From: JAGVIE01 sp964520905
GTDB lineage: Bacteria > Bacteroidota > Ignavibacteria > UBA10030 > SZUA-254
Length of the DNA: 64,000 nt
Direction: 5' to 3'
Assembly: GCA_964520905.1 (NCBI GenBank)
Contig: CAZFQL010000008.1
Span: forward strand, 105,948 to 169,947
Shown: positions 42,364 through 51,760 of the stretch, piece after piece
Layout: the number at the start of each line of letters is the position of its first letter
How positions within the stretch are numbered: position 1 is the stretch's first letter
Notes under the pieces: model-generated
What the model was told of the DNA's origin: nothing
The model's database searches: none
The model's input: the letters and a program-made list of their open reading frames with translations, nothing else
Position numbers and translations under genes: made by a program

Positions 42364-44853
42364 CTAAAAGCTCCACCAATAACTTATCTTAGCGAGAATT
42401 ACATTATCCATTGGTAGAATAAAGACATCGTTCAAATCATCGGAAAATTTTTGTTCGTACTTACCGCGATAACCGTGACGACCCTGAGTCCACACAAGAT
42501 AGAATGTGCTTCCCGGCAGGTATTCCCACCTCAGTACAATATTGGCATTGAGTGTTTTCTCGTTGAAGTTGGGATCTTTATAAGCAAGAGAATTTTCAAA
42601 ATCGTACAGCGGAAGATTATCTTTACCGATCAGTTCCTTAAAATTTGTATATTGACCTTTTGCAAGCAATATCTGAGTGTAAAATTGTAAACTCAGATTC
42701 TTCATAAATGTAACAGTCCCGCGCAGCGAGAACTCATGCTCGTCAATATCACGATCACCGAATAAATTATATAGTCCGTCGGCATAAAAATAATATGGAT
42801 AATTCGGACTCGTTACCCATGCCTCTTCATTACGTGTTCTAATGATCATGTAACCTGGAGTGAATTCCATCCAACTCAGAGGTCTTATAGTCGATTGGAA
42901 CCATAGAAAGGTTGTATGTGCACCTTTTGCCGTATTAGTATAACCTGTCTGAATCGATGCTTCTATCATATGTCGGCTATCAGTGCGTATCGTCGCAGAT
43001 AAACTATTGGTGGATGGCCTTCTATATAATCCTATAATACCGCGGTTAGCATCGTCGTTAGCTGGGAAATTGTGAATGTAATCGAATGACAACTGCCAGA
43101 AATTTCTGAACTCCATCCAGGGTTCAATCTCGAGGTTGTTGATTGTGTTGATACCATCCCAATTCCATCTGTAATCGGTTTGATTGGTAATACCATATCT
43201 GCGAAGCGGTTCATTGGCATGATCTTCTTTATATGATACTGCTGTATATCCTCCGTGCTCTCTGGGCTGGCTGTAATATCCCATGTCGTTAATCGAGAAA
43301 TTTTTTGTAGAAAAATCATATGCCGAATAAACCAACCAATGATCACCACCCAATTTCCCGAATGCGAGCCGTCCAGCGCCGCCTGTATAACGTTCGGACG
43401 GGGACGATTTCAGTATTGATCCTGCTAAATAACCGTCTAATTCATATTGACGATCATCTGTGCGAATTTGCCAGTCAACTCCGCCGCTGAGTGAAGGGAA
43501 ATATTTCTGTTTGAATGAACTTGTCACCATCAATCCAATAGTCGAATTTTCCCAGATATTCTGGCGCAGGCGAAGCGCATTATAACTTGCACGCGGTTCA
43601 ACGGTTATTGGCGGTAATTCACCATCGTTGGCGCTTTTGATCACCGCTTCTTCCCGGTCAGTTAGAGCGGTAAGGAAACCAACTTCAAGTCCATCATTTG
43701 TTCGTCCGGATAGTTTTGCCGATGTAAGGATCGTTGTTACTTCGGGTTTTTCACTGAAAGTTTCACCGGCGCCGAGTGCGATGTAATCGTATCCTCCCGG
43801 TTGTCTGCCGATCCTCCGTGAATATAGAAGTCTGAGTTGTTTATAATCGAAACTATTTCCGAAAGAAAATATTTGTGATCCTTCAACGAAAAACGGACGC
43901 TTCTCCGGATAATATGTTTCAAAGACAGTAAGATTTAATTTTGCCTGATCGACTTCAACCTGACCATAATCGGGATTCACAGCTAAATCGAGTGTAAAAT
44001 TATTTGTCAATCCATATTTCATATCGATGCCGGCATTGGGTTGATACTCTTTCCGCAAAGAAAATGGCGACGGTTGTGAAAGATAGTTAACCTTTGAAAC
44101 ATGGTATGGCATTAATTCGATATGTAACGGCGGATGTATGTTGATGATACCGGATAGATTACCCATTCTTGAAACTGATGAAATTGTCCCCGGAGGAGTG
44201 TCTTTTCTGGGCACCATAACCCACTCATCGGTTTCCTGTTTACGGGGGATATAACGGCGGAAATTTATTCCCCAAACATATTCATCTTCCTGATCGGCAA
44301 AGCGAATTGCACTGTACGGAATTTTGAATTCGGCAGACCACCCGCCTTGAATTATCTGGGCATTAAAATCCCATACGGCATCCCACTGGACATCGTAAAC
44401 CATACCATCCTGCGATAAAACTCCGTCCGATTTAACACCCGATACAGACCCGCTGAATAAAAATGCGGTCGTATGATCGTGGTAGGAATCGATCATAACT
44501 GAAAATCGATCCGCCTGTACGCTGCGGTCGCGGCGTGAAAGTTGTTTTACGATTTTATCCGGCTCTGAGTCATAGCATAGAACACCGACATAGAGCGCAT
44601 GATCATCATAAATGATTCTGACCGATGTCTCCTCTGTAGCAGGCGCGCCTTCATCCGGATCAAATTCTTGAAACCCGGTGACGGGAACTGCAAGCTTCCA
44701 GGCATCTTCGTTAAGTATTCCATCAATCTTCGGTGGTGCTGAAACACGGGAGGCAACTATATTCTTTATCGAAATGCCTCCGACAAGCATCTCTCCGAAA
44801 ACTACATAAGCAATACTTATTGCCAACAGGTATTTTACATAGAACTTATGCAT
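42364..44853 (-). CDS. DUF5916 outer-membrane protein with CBM9-like N-terminal domain
   Basis: 829 residues. After a signal peptide, KIDGILNEDAWKLAVPVTGFQEFDPDEGAPATEETSVRIIYDDHALYVGVLCYD (about 42-95) is the CBM9-like domain; the rest (about 240 on) is a DUF5916 beta-barrel with aromatic strand ends (RPFFVEGSQIFSFGN, NADPDYGQVEVDQAK-like NPDYGQVEVDQAK). Such proteins are common in the FCB group beside peptidases and transport genes; function unknown. Stands alone. Confidence 0.88.
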   Translation of the reverse strand: MHKFYVKYLLAISIAYVVFGEMLVGGISIKNIVASRVSAPPKIDGILNEDAWKLAVPVTGFQEFDPDEGAPATEETSVRIIYDDHALYVGVLCYDSEPDKIVKQLSRRDRSVQADRFSVMIDSYHDHTTAFLFSGSVSGVKSDGVLSQDGMVYDVQWDAVWDFNAQIIQGGWSAEFKIPYSAIRFADQEDEYVWGINFRRYIPRKQETDEWVMVPRKDTPPGTISSVSRMGNLSGIINIHPPLHIELMPYHVSKVNYLSQPSPFSLRKEYQPNAGIDMKYGLTNNFTLDLAVNPDYGQVEVDQAKLNLTVFETYYPEKRPFFVEGSQIFSFGNSFDYKQLRLLYSRRIGRQPGGYDYIALGAGETFSEKPEVTTILTSAKLSGRTNDGLEVGFLTALTDREEAVIKSANDGELPPITVEPRASYNALRLRQNIWENSTIGLMVTSSFKQKYFPSLSGGVDWQIRTDDRQYELDGYLAGSILKSSPSERYTGGAGRLAFGKLGGDHWLVYSAYDFSTKNFSINDMGYYSQPREHGGYTAVSYKEDHANEPLRRYGITNQTDYRWNWDGINTINNLEIEPWMEFRNFWQLSFDYIHNFPANDDANRGIIGLYRRPSTNSLSATIRTDSRHMIEASIQTGYTNTAKGAHTTFLWFQSTIRPLSWMEFTPGYMIIRTRNEEAWVTSPNYPYYFYADGLYNLFGDRDIDEHEFSLRGTVTFMKNLSLQFYTQILLAKGQYTNFKELIGKDNLPLYDFENSLAYKDPNFNEKTLNANIVLRWEYLPGSTFYLVWTQGRHGYRGKYEQKFSDDLNDVFILPMDNVILAKISYWWSF

Positions 44854-44976
44854 TCGATTTGAACTTGAAAAACATAAGAGAAAGTTGGTTAAAAAGCAAG
44901 AACATTTTTGTACGGATCACAAAAACCTATCTAACTTATTTGCTTTTCAGCAGTTGTTTGGCGAAATTGACTTGAA

Positions 44977-45708
44977 ATGACACAATTACCCGAAGGTACA
45001 ATTTCACCGAAAAAGTCCTTGAACATCCAGGAAATGTTCGATTCGATAGCTCCTACTTATGATCTTTTAAACCATCTTATGAGTTTTGGAATAGATATTC
45101 TCTGGAGAAAGAAAGCCGTTTCATTCCTTTACGATAACCGGTATAAAAAAATATTGGATATTGCGGCAGGCAGCGGCGATGTAGCATTTGAAATCCTCAA
45201 GAAACAACCGACATCAATAATCGCTTCCGATTTTTCGTTGAACATGCTTGATGTCCTGAAGCAAAAAACAATATCCCGCAGGTTAGAGTCGCAGATGTCG
45301 TTCGTTTGTTGCGATGCTCTTTTATTACCGTTCGGCATTGATACATTCGATGCGACGATTGTCGCGTTTGGTATCAGAAATTTTTCGGATAGACTCGGTT
45401 CACTCCGGGAAATGTTTCGCGTATTGAAACCGGGCGGCATCTCGATCATATTAGAACTCACTACACCCACACATCCCTTGATGCTGCGATTGTACAAATT
45501 GCATTCGGTTTATATTTTACCGGCTTTAGGGAAAATCATTTCAAAGCATTCATCCGCATATCAATATCTCCCTGATTCGATTGAAAGTTTTCCCAAGAAT
45601 GAAGAATTTTATAATCTGATGAAGACAGCCGGATTTATAGATACAGAAGTAATCCCGTTAACATTCGGTACTGCTACAATCTTCAAGGGGAAAAAACCCG
45701 CTTTATAA
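44977..45708 (+). CDS. menG: Demethylmenaquinone/ubiquinone methyltransferase
   Basis: 243 residues. The UbiE/MenG signatures FDSIAPTYDLLNHLMSFGIDILWRKKAV, DIAAGSGDVAFEIL (SAM site) and VAFGIRNFSDRLGSLREMFRVLKPGG are present. Catalyses the C-methylation that ends quinone synthesis; the quinol would feed CydAB. Ends within 6 bases of the convergent rlmD gene. Confidence 0.95.
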   Translation: MTQLPEGTISPKKSLNIQEMFDSIAPTYDLLNHLMSFGIDILWRKKAVSFLYDNRYKKILDIAAGSGDVAFEILKKQPTSIIASDFSLNMLDVLKQKTISRRLESQMSFVCCDALLLPFGIDTFDATIVAFGIRNFSDRLGSLREMFRVLKPGGISIILELTTPTHPLMLRLYKLHSVYILPALGKIISKHSSAYQYLPDSIESFPKNEEFYNLMKTAGFIDTEVIPLTFGTATIFKGKKPAL

Positions 45709-47109
45709 CTTCCTGAACAAAGCTACGGCTTCAACATGATCGGTATGGGGAAACATATCGACCGGTTGTACAACATCCAGTCTGTATCCCTCCGAAGCCA
45801 AAAGTTTTGCATCACGGGCTTGTGTGGCTGGGTTACAACTTACATATACAATTCTATCGGGTGAGAATTTTATTATTTGTTTAATTACTTTTTCGTGCAT
45901 ACCGCTTCGCGGCGGATCAGCAACAACTACAGTCGGTTGTGGATGATCTGCAAGCCAGGACCGATCCTTCGTCAGACGATCTTTTAGATCGCCCTGCAAA
46001 AAATAACAATTTGTAATTTTATTAATGTCTGCATTGCGTTCTGCATCGGCTATAGCGCTTTCTACAACTTCTATGCCTATTACACGTTCTACAACATCTG
46101 ACAGATAGATTGCAATAGTGCCCGTACCGCTATAAAGATCGTACACGACATCAGTGGACTTTAATTCTGCCAACTCTTTTACTACTGCATACAATTTTTC
46201 AGCCTGGTAAGTATTCGTCTGAAAGAAAGAATTTGCCGATATGCGAAACGTCAGGTCGCCGATTTTTTCCGTAATATATCCCGGACCGTAATATATTTTT
46301 TCCATCTCACCGAACGCAACCAACGATTTCCGATCGGTTATATTGTTGACAATCGTTGTTATATCCGGAAATTGTTTACACAATAACCCTGTAAGCTTCT
46401 GCATAGATTCGGGCCAGTCGTAGGTAGTGACAAGATTTACCATCATCTCACCGGTTTGTTTTCCATCGCGAATAACCAGATGTCTTAAATATCCTTCGTG
46501 TGTTTTTGTCGAATAAACAGAACTATCCCATACACGGAATATTTCCCGTACCGAATTAAGAATTGCGGTGCTCACTTCCGATTGAAGATAACATTCATCA
46601 ATATTCAAGACCTTTTCGTATCGTTGCGGTACGTGCAAACCTAACGCTACTTCGGGTGGCTGGTCTTCACTCGATGTATATTCGTGTTCTGTCAGCCAAC
46701 GGAAATTGGAAAAAGTGAATTCCATTTTGTTCCGATAGTAGTAAGGACTTTCGCACCCAATCACTTGTTGAACATTAGGAGCGCTGAATCCACCGATATG
46801 TTTGAACGCATCGAAAACATGTTGATGTTTGAAATGCAACTGTTTCTCATAGGATAGGTTCTGCCATCTACACCCTCCACATATCCCAAAATATTTGCAC
46901 CTCGGTTCGACACGCATTGGAGATGGCGCGAGAATTTCGATTGCGCGCGCTTCGGCATATTTCTTTTTGACTTTCCAGATACGTGCGTTTACAGTGTCAC
47001 CCGGAACAGCGTTTTCAACAAAGTACACCATTCCATCCTCGCGTGAGATAGTTTTCCCGTCGCCAGAAAGACTTTCGATCTTTAATACTTTTTCTTCGCC
47101 TTTTTGCAT
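45703..47109 (-). CDS. rlmD: 23S rRNA (uracil-5-)-methyltransferase RlmD family
   Basis: 468 residues. N-terminal TRAM domain, iron-sulfur Cys set CKYFGICGGCRWQNL plus a later Cys, SAM motif VYDLYSGTGTIAIYLS, VVADPPRSGMHEKV and the catalytic Cys in VYVSCNPATQARD. Members include RlmD, RlmC and TrmA-like enzymes; the Fe-S Cys favour RlmD-type. Tail-to-tail with menG with a 6-base overlap. Confidence 0.92.
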   Translation of the reverse strand: MQKGEEKVLKIESLSGDGKTISREDGMVYFVENAVPGDTVNARIWKVKKKYAEARAIEILAPSPMRVEPRCKYFGICGGCRWQNLSYEKQLHFKHQHVFDAFKHIGGFSAPNVQQVIGCESPYYYRNKMEFTFSNFRWLTEHEYTSSEDQPPEVALGLHVPQRYEKVLNIDECYLQSEVSTAILNSVREIFRVWDSSVYSTKTHEGYLRHLVIRDGKQTGEMMVNLVTTYDWPESMQKLTGLLCKQFPDITTIVNNITDRKSLVAFGEMEKIYYGPGYITEKIGDLTFRISANSFFQTNTYQAEKLYAVVKELAELKSTDVVYDLYSGTGTIAIYLSDVVERVIGIEVVESAIADAERNADINKITNCYFLQGDLKDRLTKDRSWLADHPQPTVVVADPPRSGMHEKVIKQIIKFSPDRIVYVSCNPATQARDAKLLASEGYRLDVVQPVDMFPHTDHVEAVALFRKL

Positions 47110-47264
47110 GAGTTAATATACGAAACCTTAAGCAAAGTTATTCATGAGCCATACCCAGAAATAAATTGCAACAATTTACAAAAAGAGACTTTTGAATTAT
47201 TCTTTTTGTCATGTTGATCCCGCTTGAAGAGCGGGAAAAACATCTCGATTCTAAAAAATTTGAG
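47110..47264. repeat. Palindromic repeat remnants upstream of MITE-like element B
   Basis: Includes GTCATGTTGATCCCGCTTGAAGAGCGGG and ATCTCGATTCT (about 47208-47253), a hairpin with a GC-rich tip resembling the inner part of element A at 17870-17940. No gene. Confidence 0.45.
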
Positions 47265-47393
47265 ACCCTGGGGCTGTCTAATAAGTCCGAGAGTGTGTCA
47301 CATTGAGCTTGTCGAAATGTGAAATTGAGCGGCATTGAGCCTTCGACAAGCTCAGGCAGACAGTAACTGATTCTTTTTAGACAGCCCCAGGGT
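47265..47393. mobile_element. MITE-like palindromic element, copy B
   Basis: 129 bases bounded by a perfect 17-base inverted repeat (ACCCTGGGGCTGTCTAA and its complement). Inside is a second palindrome TGAGCTTGTCGAA/TTCGACAAGCTCA. Non-coding. The GGGGCTGTCTAAAAAG end is shared with element A. No transposase; presumably moved in trans by an IS elsewhere in the genome. Confidence 0.75.
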
Positions 47394-47645
47394 GGCATTG
47401 GAGAGAAATTTTTCAGAAGTCTCAAAAAATAAGAAATACGAGTAACTGGAAATGAGACTCCATTTATACAACCATATTTCGCTTGATCTACTTCAATTAA
47501 TTTACCCGGTATCACATGTGGATTATGTATTATTAAATAGATTAAGCATGTGGATCAGGTGGTTTAGATCGAATTCCCGCTCTGGAATCAGGGTTGTCAA
47601 TCCACACCATTATTGCGAACGGGATAAAATGAAAGACTCTGTACG

Positions 47646-47873
47646 ATGAAAATTAATGATTGGCAAAAAGCGCTCGACAAGTTGAATTCTATCATGGCAA
47701 AACAGTCCAAACACGATGCCTACGTGACATTCAACGTGGTAGCTCCATTACGCCGTAGGTTGCTGAACGGTGAACATTCTATCACATTGTACAGAGAGAT
47801 TATGGAACTTGATATAAAGTTATTTCAAAAAAATAGTAATCCTATCGAGAATAAAGTCATACAAGAAAAGTAA
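47646..47873 (+). CDS. Small hypothetical protein
   Basis: 75 residues (MKINDWQKALDKLNSIMAKQ ...), rich in helix-forming and charged residues, no signal or membrane segment. Weak ribosome site. Stands between element B and the four-gene operon. Not recognised; codon use looks acceptable. Real gene is plausible but unproved. Confidence 0.45.
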   Translation: MKINDWQKALDKLNSIMAKQSKHDAYVTFNVVAPLRRRLLNGEHSITLYREIMELDIKLFQKNSNPIENKVIQEK

Positions 47874-47940
47874 ACACACACACCGGAGGGGGGATTAACA
47901 GAATTACGAGATCAACGGTTTCTAACTCCGATACTGCTTA

Positions 47941-49452
47941 TTAATTAGTCCGTTTAATTTTTCCACCGGCTGTTTTGGGAAGAGATTGAACAAACTCGAT
48001 TTTTTGGGGAATCTGAAAATCTTCTAAACGCTTCTTGCACTCAGCTTTGATCTGGTCAGCAGTAATTGTCGCGCCTTTTTTCAATACAATCTCAGCTTTA
48101 ACCGCCTGTCCGAGAAGAGTATCGGGTACGCCGATGACACGCACCTCCAAAACTTCTTCACACAGATAAATTACATCTTCAACTTCTACCGGACTAACTT
48201 TTCGCCCTCGGCTTTTTATTATATCATCCATGCGGCTGACAAAATAAAAGTACCCCTCATCATTTACGGTAAATAAATCACCGGATCGCAAAACAATCTC
48301 GCCGGTATTTTTATCCTGTCGTAAAACCTTCGCTGTTGTATCGGGATCGTTCCAATAACCTCTCATTATATTGGGACCCCGAACGCACAATTCCCCGACC
48401 TGCCCACTCGTTAAGCGATTACCATTTTCATCCTCAACGGATAACTGAACATATTTCATACCGCAACCAACCGATGTCGGTCTTGTCTCGATTTCCTCTG
48501 GAGGTAAATAGGTAGTACGCAAACATTCAGTCAAACCGTGCATTAAGTAAATTTTCGTCGTTGGAAATATTTTTCTCAATTTCGGTATAAAACTATACGG
48601 CATTGCCGCCGCCGCATTCGTGATGTAACGAAGCGAAGGAAATGTTTCACTTTCAAGGTTGAGATGTGTAATGATCGAGTACACTGTCGGCGCTCCCGCG
48701 AAACCAGTAATTTTCTCTTCTTTTATTCGCTTGATGATTTCATAGGGAAATCCGAATCCTTTTTCCAAAACCAGCGTTCCACCCGTCCTGAAAGTCACAA
48801 GAAGCTGCAAAAGTCCGTAAGTGATTGAGAGTGGCAGAAAATCTAAAATGATATCATCAGAAGTATTCTCCAGATACTCACTGACCGCATCCGTAACCAC
48901 ATCAAAATTGCGATGCGTCAACATAACACCTTTGGGTTTTCCCGTTGAACCGGAAGTGTAAACGATTACAGCAAGGTCTTCATTGGAAAGAATGTTTTTA
49001 TCATTCATCGGTTTCGATTGGCAGGCGATATCGAAACGAAATGCAGATATCGGGATATCGTCATTACCGGTATAAATATGCGTAGGAATTGTTGTACAAA
49101 CTTTCTCCGCATCAACAATCTGACTAAGCCTTGATGATGGTGCTACCAAAAACCGTGGCTCGCAATTCTGTAGAATGTATCCCATCCGTTCCGCAGGCGT
49201 CGAGGGATGTATCAACACAAGCGTTCCACCAGCCTGAAGAATGCCGAAAACTGAAACAACTGCTTCATAAGAATTATCAAGAAAAACAGCAACACGGTCT
49301 TCTTTTTTCAATCCATTTGCGACAAGAAAGCCCGCAAGGGACATCATAGCATCATTCAGAGTCCGATATGTGAACTTTTCAGTGCCGCAGATTAGGGCTT
49401 CTTTGTCGGGGAATTTTTTCGCCGACTCCGTCAAATAATGACCAATAGTCAT
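47941..49452 (-). CDS. AMP-forming acyl/amino-acid ligase (adenylation enzyme) of the four-gene operon
   Basis: 503 residues from ATG 49452 (4 bases after the carrier-protein stop). A3 core AVIVYTSGSTGKPKGVMLTHRNF, A5-like YLMHGLTECLRTTYLPPEE, A7 LRSGDLFTVNDEGYFYFVSRMDDIIKSRGRKVSPVEVED and the catalytic Lys in PKTAGGKIKR. Activates a carboxylic acid as adenylate and likely loads it on the carrier protein encoded just upstream. Substrate unknown. Confidence 0.9.
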   Translation of the reverse strand: MTIGHYLTESAKKFPDKEALICGTEKFTYRTLNDAMMSLAGFLVANGLKKEDRVAVFLDNSYEAVVSVFGILQAGGTLVLIHPSTPAERMGYILQNCEPRFLVAPSSRLSQIVDAEKVCTTIPTHIYTGNDDIPISAFRFDIACQSKPMNDKNILSNEDLAVIVYTSGSTGKPKGVMLTHRNFDVVTDAVSEYLENTSDDIILDFLPLSITYGLLQLLVTFRTGGTLVLEKGFGFPYEIIKRIKEEKITGFAGAPTVYSIITHLNLESETFPSLRYITNAAAAMPYSFIPKLRKIFPTTKIYLMHGLTECLRTTYLPPEEIETRPTSVGCGMKYVQLSVEDENGNRLTSGQVGELCVRGPNIMRGYWNDPDTTAKVLRQDKNTGEIVLRSGDLFTVNDEGYFYFVSRMDDIIKSRGRKVSPVEVEDVIYLCEEVLEVRVIGVPDTLLGQAVKAEIVLKKGATITADQIKAECKKRLEDFQIPQKIEFVQSLPKTAGGKIKRTN

Positions 49453-49456
49453 CTGA

Positions 49457-49720
49457 TTAGTTGTTAAGATGTGATAATTTTTCGTGCATAAAGTTTCTGA
49501 TCTTATCAACCGAATCAAAATTATCACCTACCAACTCATTATCCTCAAACTTCACATTGAATGTCGATTCCAGAAACGAAATCAATTCCAGCACACCGGT
49601 TGAATCGATGACACCCGTTCCCAGAAGAGAAACATTCTCACCAACCTTCTTAGTCTCATCAAATAAAAATGTCTTACTAATAAATTTACTTACCGATGTT
49701 CCGATTTCTTCTTTCGTCAT
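49457..49720 (-). CDS. Acyl/peptidyl carrier protein
   Basis: 87 residues. LLGTGVIDSTGVLELISFLE carries the phosphopantetheine Ser in the DS(T) motif of a carrier protein; helix pattern fits a four-helix ACP. Placed between asparagine-synthase-like and ligase genes, it is the likely thioester carrier of the pathway rather than the fatty acid ACP. Confidence 0.88.
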   Translation of the reverse strand: MTKEEIGTSVSKFISKTFLFDETKKVGENVSLLGTGVIDSTGVLELISFLESTFNVKFEDNELVGDNFDSVDKIRNFMHEKLSHLNN

Positions 49721-49737
49721 ACATATCCTTCATTGAT

Positions 49738-51759
49738 CTATAAAGTATTCGATATCCGGTCGATCTTAGTGGTAAATACAATATCGCCGGATTTTGTGTC
49801 ACTAATATCGTAAATATACTTAAAAAATAAAAGTTGTGCAGATAATATCCCGACAATTCCCATATTATCATTGTTGCTGAGGATTGTCTTCCCAGTTCTA
49901 ACTACCTCGCAGCATTTCTCGTATAGCAACCGCGCTGTTTTCGGATTGAAGAGTCCTCCAGTATGTAAAAATCGTTCGGAAAACATTTCACTGACATATT
50001 CCGGCGCATCCTCTGAAACAAAACTAATGGCATCGGGTGCACGGTACGGTTGTTTCTTCCGATTTAGAATCTCTTCGGGAACCTTTCCTTTCGCAGCAAG
50101 CTTTAAGACATGTTTCTCATTTAAACCTATCAGTTTATATTCAGGAGGAAGATTGTTGCAGTATTCCATCACATCGGCATCTAAAAACGGGAAACGACCT
50201 TCCACTGAATTCGCCATTAACATTCGATCTCCCTGTGATGATATGAGATAACCGGAGAACAATGTAATGATTTCCAGATATTGCGCGCGTGCAAGAGGAT
50301 CCCACAACGAAAAATCTTTTGGAAGATCCGACAATATATCGTGACCTGATCGAGATTTAAGTTGTTGTTGAACTTCCCCGGAGAAGAATTTTTTTAAACT
50401 CGAAGTTGTATTCCAGCGCGGATCGTGGGAAAATGAAGGTGAGTTAACGCGATCAAGTCCGCGCTTCCAGAATTCAATAGCCATGCCTTTCGTTTGCTGT
50501 GGCGATCGCGCAAGATACGGATATAACCGATCAAACAGTTTTGGCCGGATTTTTGATCCGGGATCGTTCGCCATGAACCGCCGAATCTTCGCTTCACGGA
50601 AAATATCGTACCCGGCAAGCATCTCATCAGCGCCTTCTCCCGTAAGAACAGCTTTAAAACCCGAACCCCTCACCAACTTTGACAGTAGAAATAACGGCGC
50701 GGGTGCTGTCCGGAGTATCGGGCGTTCCGTATGGTAAACCACATCGGGAAAAATCCCGGCAATATCTTTTCCGGTTACCGTAATTTCCTCGTGCTTGCTG
50801 TCGAGTGTCGATGCCATTTTCCGCTGATATTCTGTCTCATCAAATTCTGCATCGGCAAACCGGATTGAGAAAGTTCTAAACTCTCCCTCCTTCGCTCTTC
50901 GCCCCATCCACGCGACAAGCGAGCTGTCGAGTCCGCCGGAGAGATAACTTCCCACCGGAACATCTGAACGAAGCATTCTGAGTTTGGTTGCATTCATCAA
51001 CTTATCGCTCAATACTTCAACGGCTTCTTGTAAACTTACTTTATTGGGTTTAAGATTATCTTTTTCGGAAATATTAGGAAAGGATGGCTGCCAGTAAATC
51101 TTGTCTATCTTTTTTCCTCCAAATTCATAAATGCGTACCGCACCCGGTTGTATCTCTTCGATACTGGTAAAAATCGATGTCGGGGCAACTGTTCCCCAAT
51201 ATGTGAATACCTGATCAAGTCCTTGGGGACTGATCTTACGTGGTATAGAAGAATCGGCAAAAATCGCTTTTATCTCACTCGCGAACCATACACTGTTATC
51301 GCGTTCACAGACGAAGAGTGGACGAACACCGACTCTATCTCTGCACAAAGTAAGCTTCTTCTGTTGACTATCCCACAATGCAAGCGCCCACTGACCGTTG
51401 AATCTCCGAAAACAATCATCCCCCCACTGCTCATACGCGTGGACAACTACCTCTGTGTCAGATTGGGTGCGAAAGCGATGACCATATGCTTTCAATTCAT
51501 TTCGAAGCTCGATGTAATTAAAAATCTCCCCGTTGAAAACGATCCACAGCGTTTCATCCTCACTCGAGAGCGGCTGTTGACCTGTAGTAAGATCGATGAT
51601 CGATAGGCGCGCGTGAACTAAGCCGGCATGAGCATCGCGATAATAACCGTACTCATCGGGACCGCGATGTCGGATGGCACCAACCATCTTTTGGAGTAAT
51701 TCAATCGATGGTGGTTCTAAATTAGCGCTGAGGTTTATCCGTCCGGCAATTCCACACAT
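49738..51759 (-). CDS. asnB: Asparagine synthase-like glutamine amidotransferase
   Basis: 673 residues starting at MCGIAGRINL (Cys2 is the glutaminase nucleophile), start ATG 51759. N-terminal Ntn domain with RLSIIDLTTGQQPLSSEDE and FNGEIFNYIELRNEL; C-terminal ATP-pyrophosphatase domain with SYLSGGLDSSLVAWMG and VLTGEGADEMLAGYD. Makes an amide from glutamine nitrogen. In this operon it may amidate a carrier-bound or free acid rather than make asparagine. The nadE stop is one base before its start. Confidence 0.93.
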   Translation of the reverse strand: MCGIAGRINLSANLEPPSIELLQKMVGAIRHRGPDEYGYYRDAHAGLVHARLSIIDLTTGQQPLSSEDETLWIVFNGEIFNYIELRNELKAYGHRFRTQSDTEVVVHAYEQWGDDCFRRFNGQWALALWDSQQKKLTLCRDRVGVRPLFVCERDNSVWFASEIKAIFADSSIPRKISPQGLDQVFTYWGTVAPTSIFTSIEEIQPGAVRIYEFGGKKIDKIYWQPSFPNISEKDNLKPNKVSLQEAVEVLSDKLMNATKLRMLRSDVPVGSYLSGGLDSSLVAWMGRRAKEGEFRTFSIRFADAEFDETEYQRKMASTLDSKHEEITVTGKDIAGIFPDVVYHTERPILRTAPAPLFLLSKLVRGSGFKAVLTGEGADEMLAGYDIFREAKIRRFMANDPGSKIRPKLFDRLYPYLARSPQQTKGMAIEFWKRGLDRVNSPSFSHDPRWNTTSSLKKFFSGEVQQQLKSRSGHDILSDLPKDFSLWDPLARAQYLEIITLFSGYLISSQGDRMLMANSVEGRFPFLDADVMEYCNNLPPEYKLIGLNEKHVLKLAAKGKVPEEILNRKKQPYRAPDAISFVSEDAPEYVSEMFSERFLHTGGLFNPKTARLLYEKCCEVVRTGKTILSNNDNMGIVGILSAQLLFFKYIYDISDTKSGDIVFTTKIDRISNTL

Positions 51760-51760
51760 A

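Noticed and set aside
45703..45708. Overlap of menG and rlmD ends
   Set aside because: Six-base tail-to-tail overlap is common and needs no special explanation.
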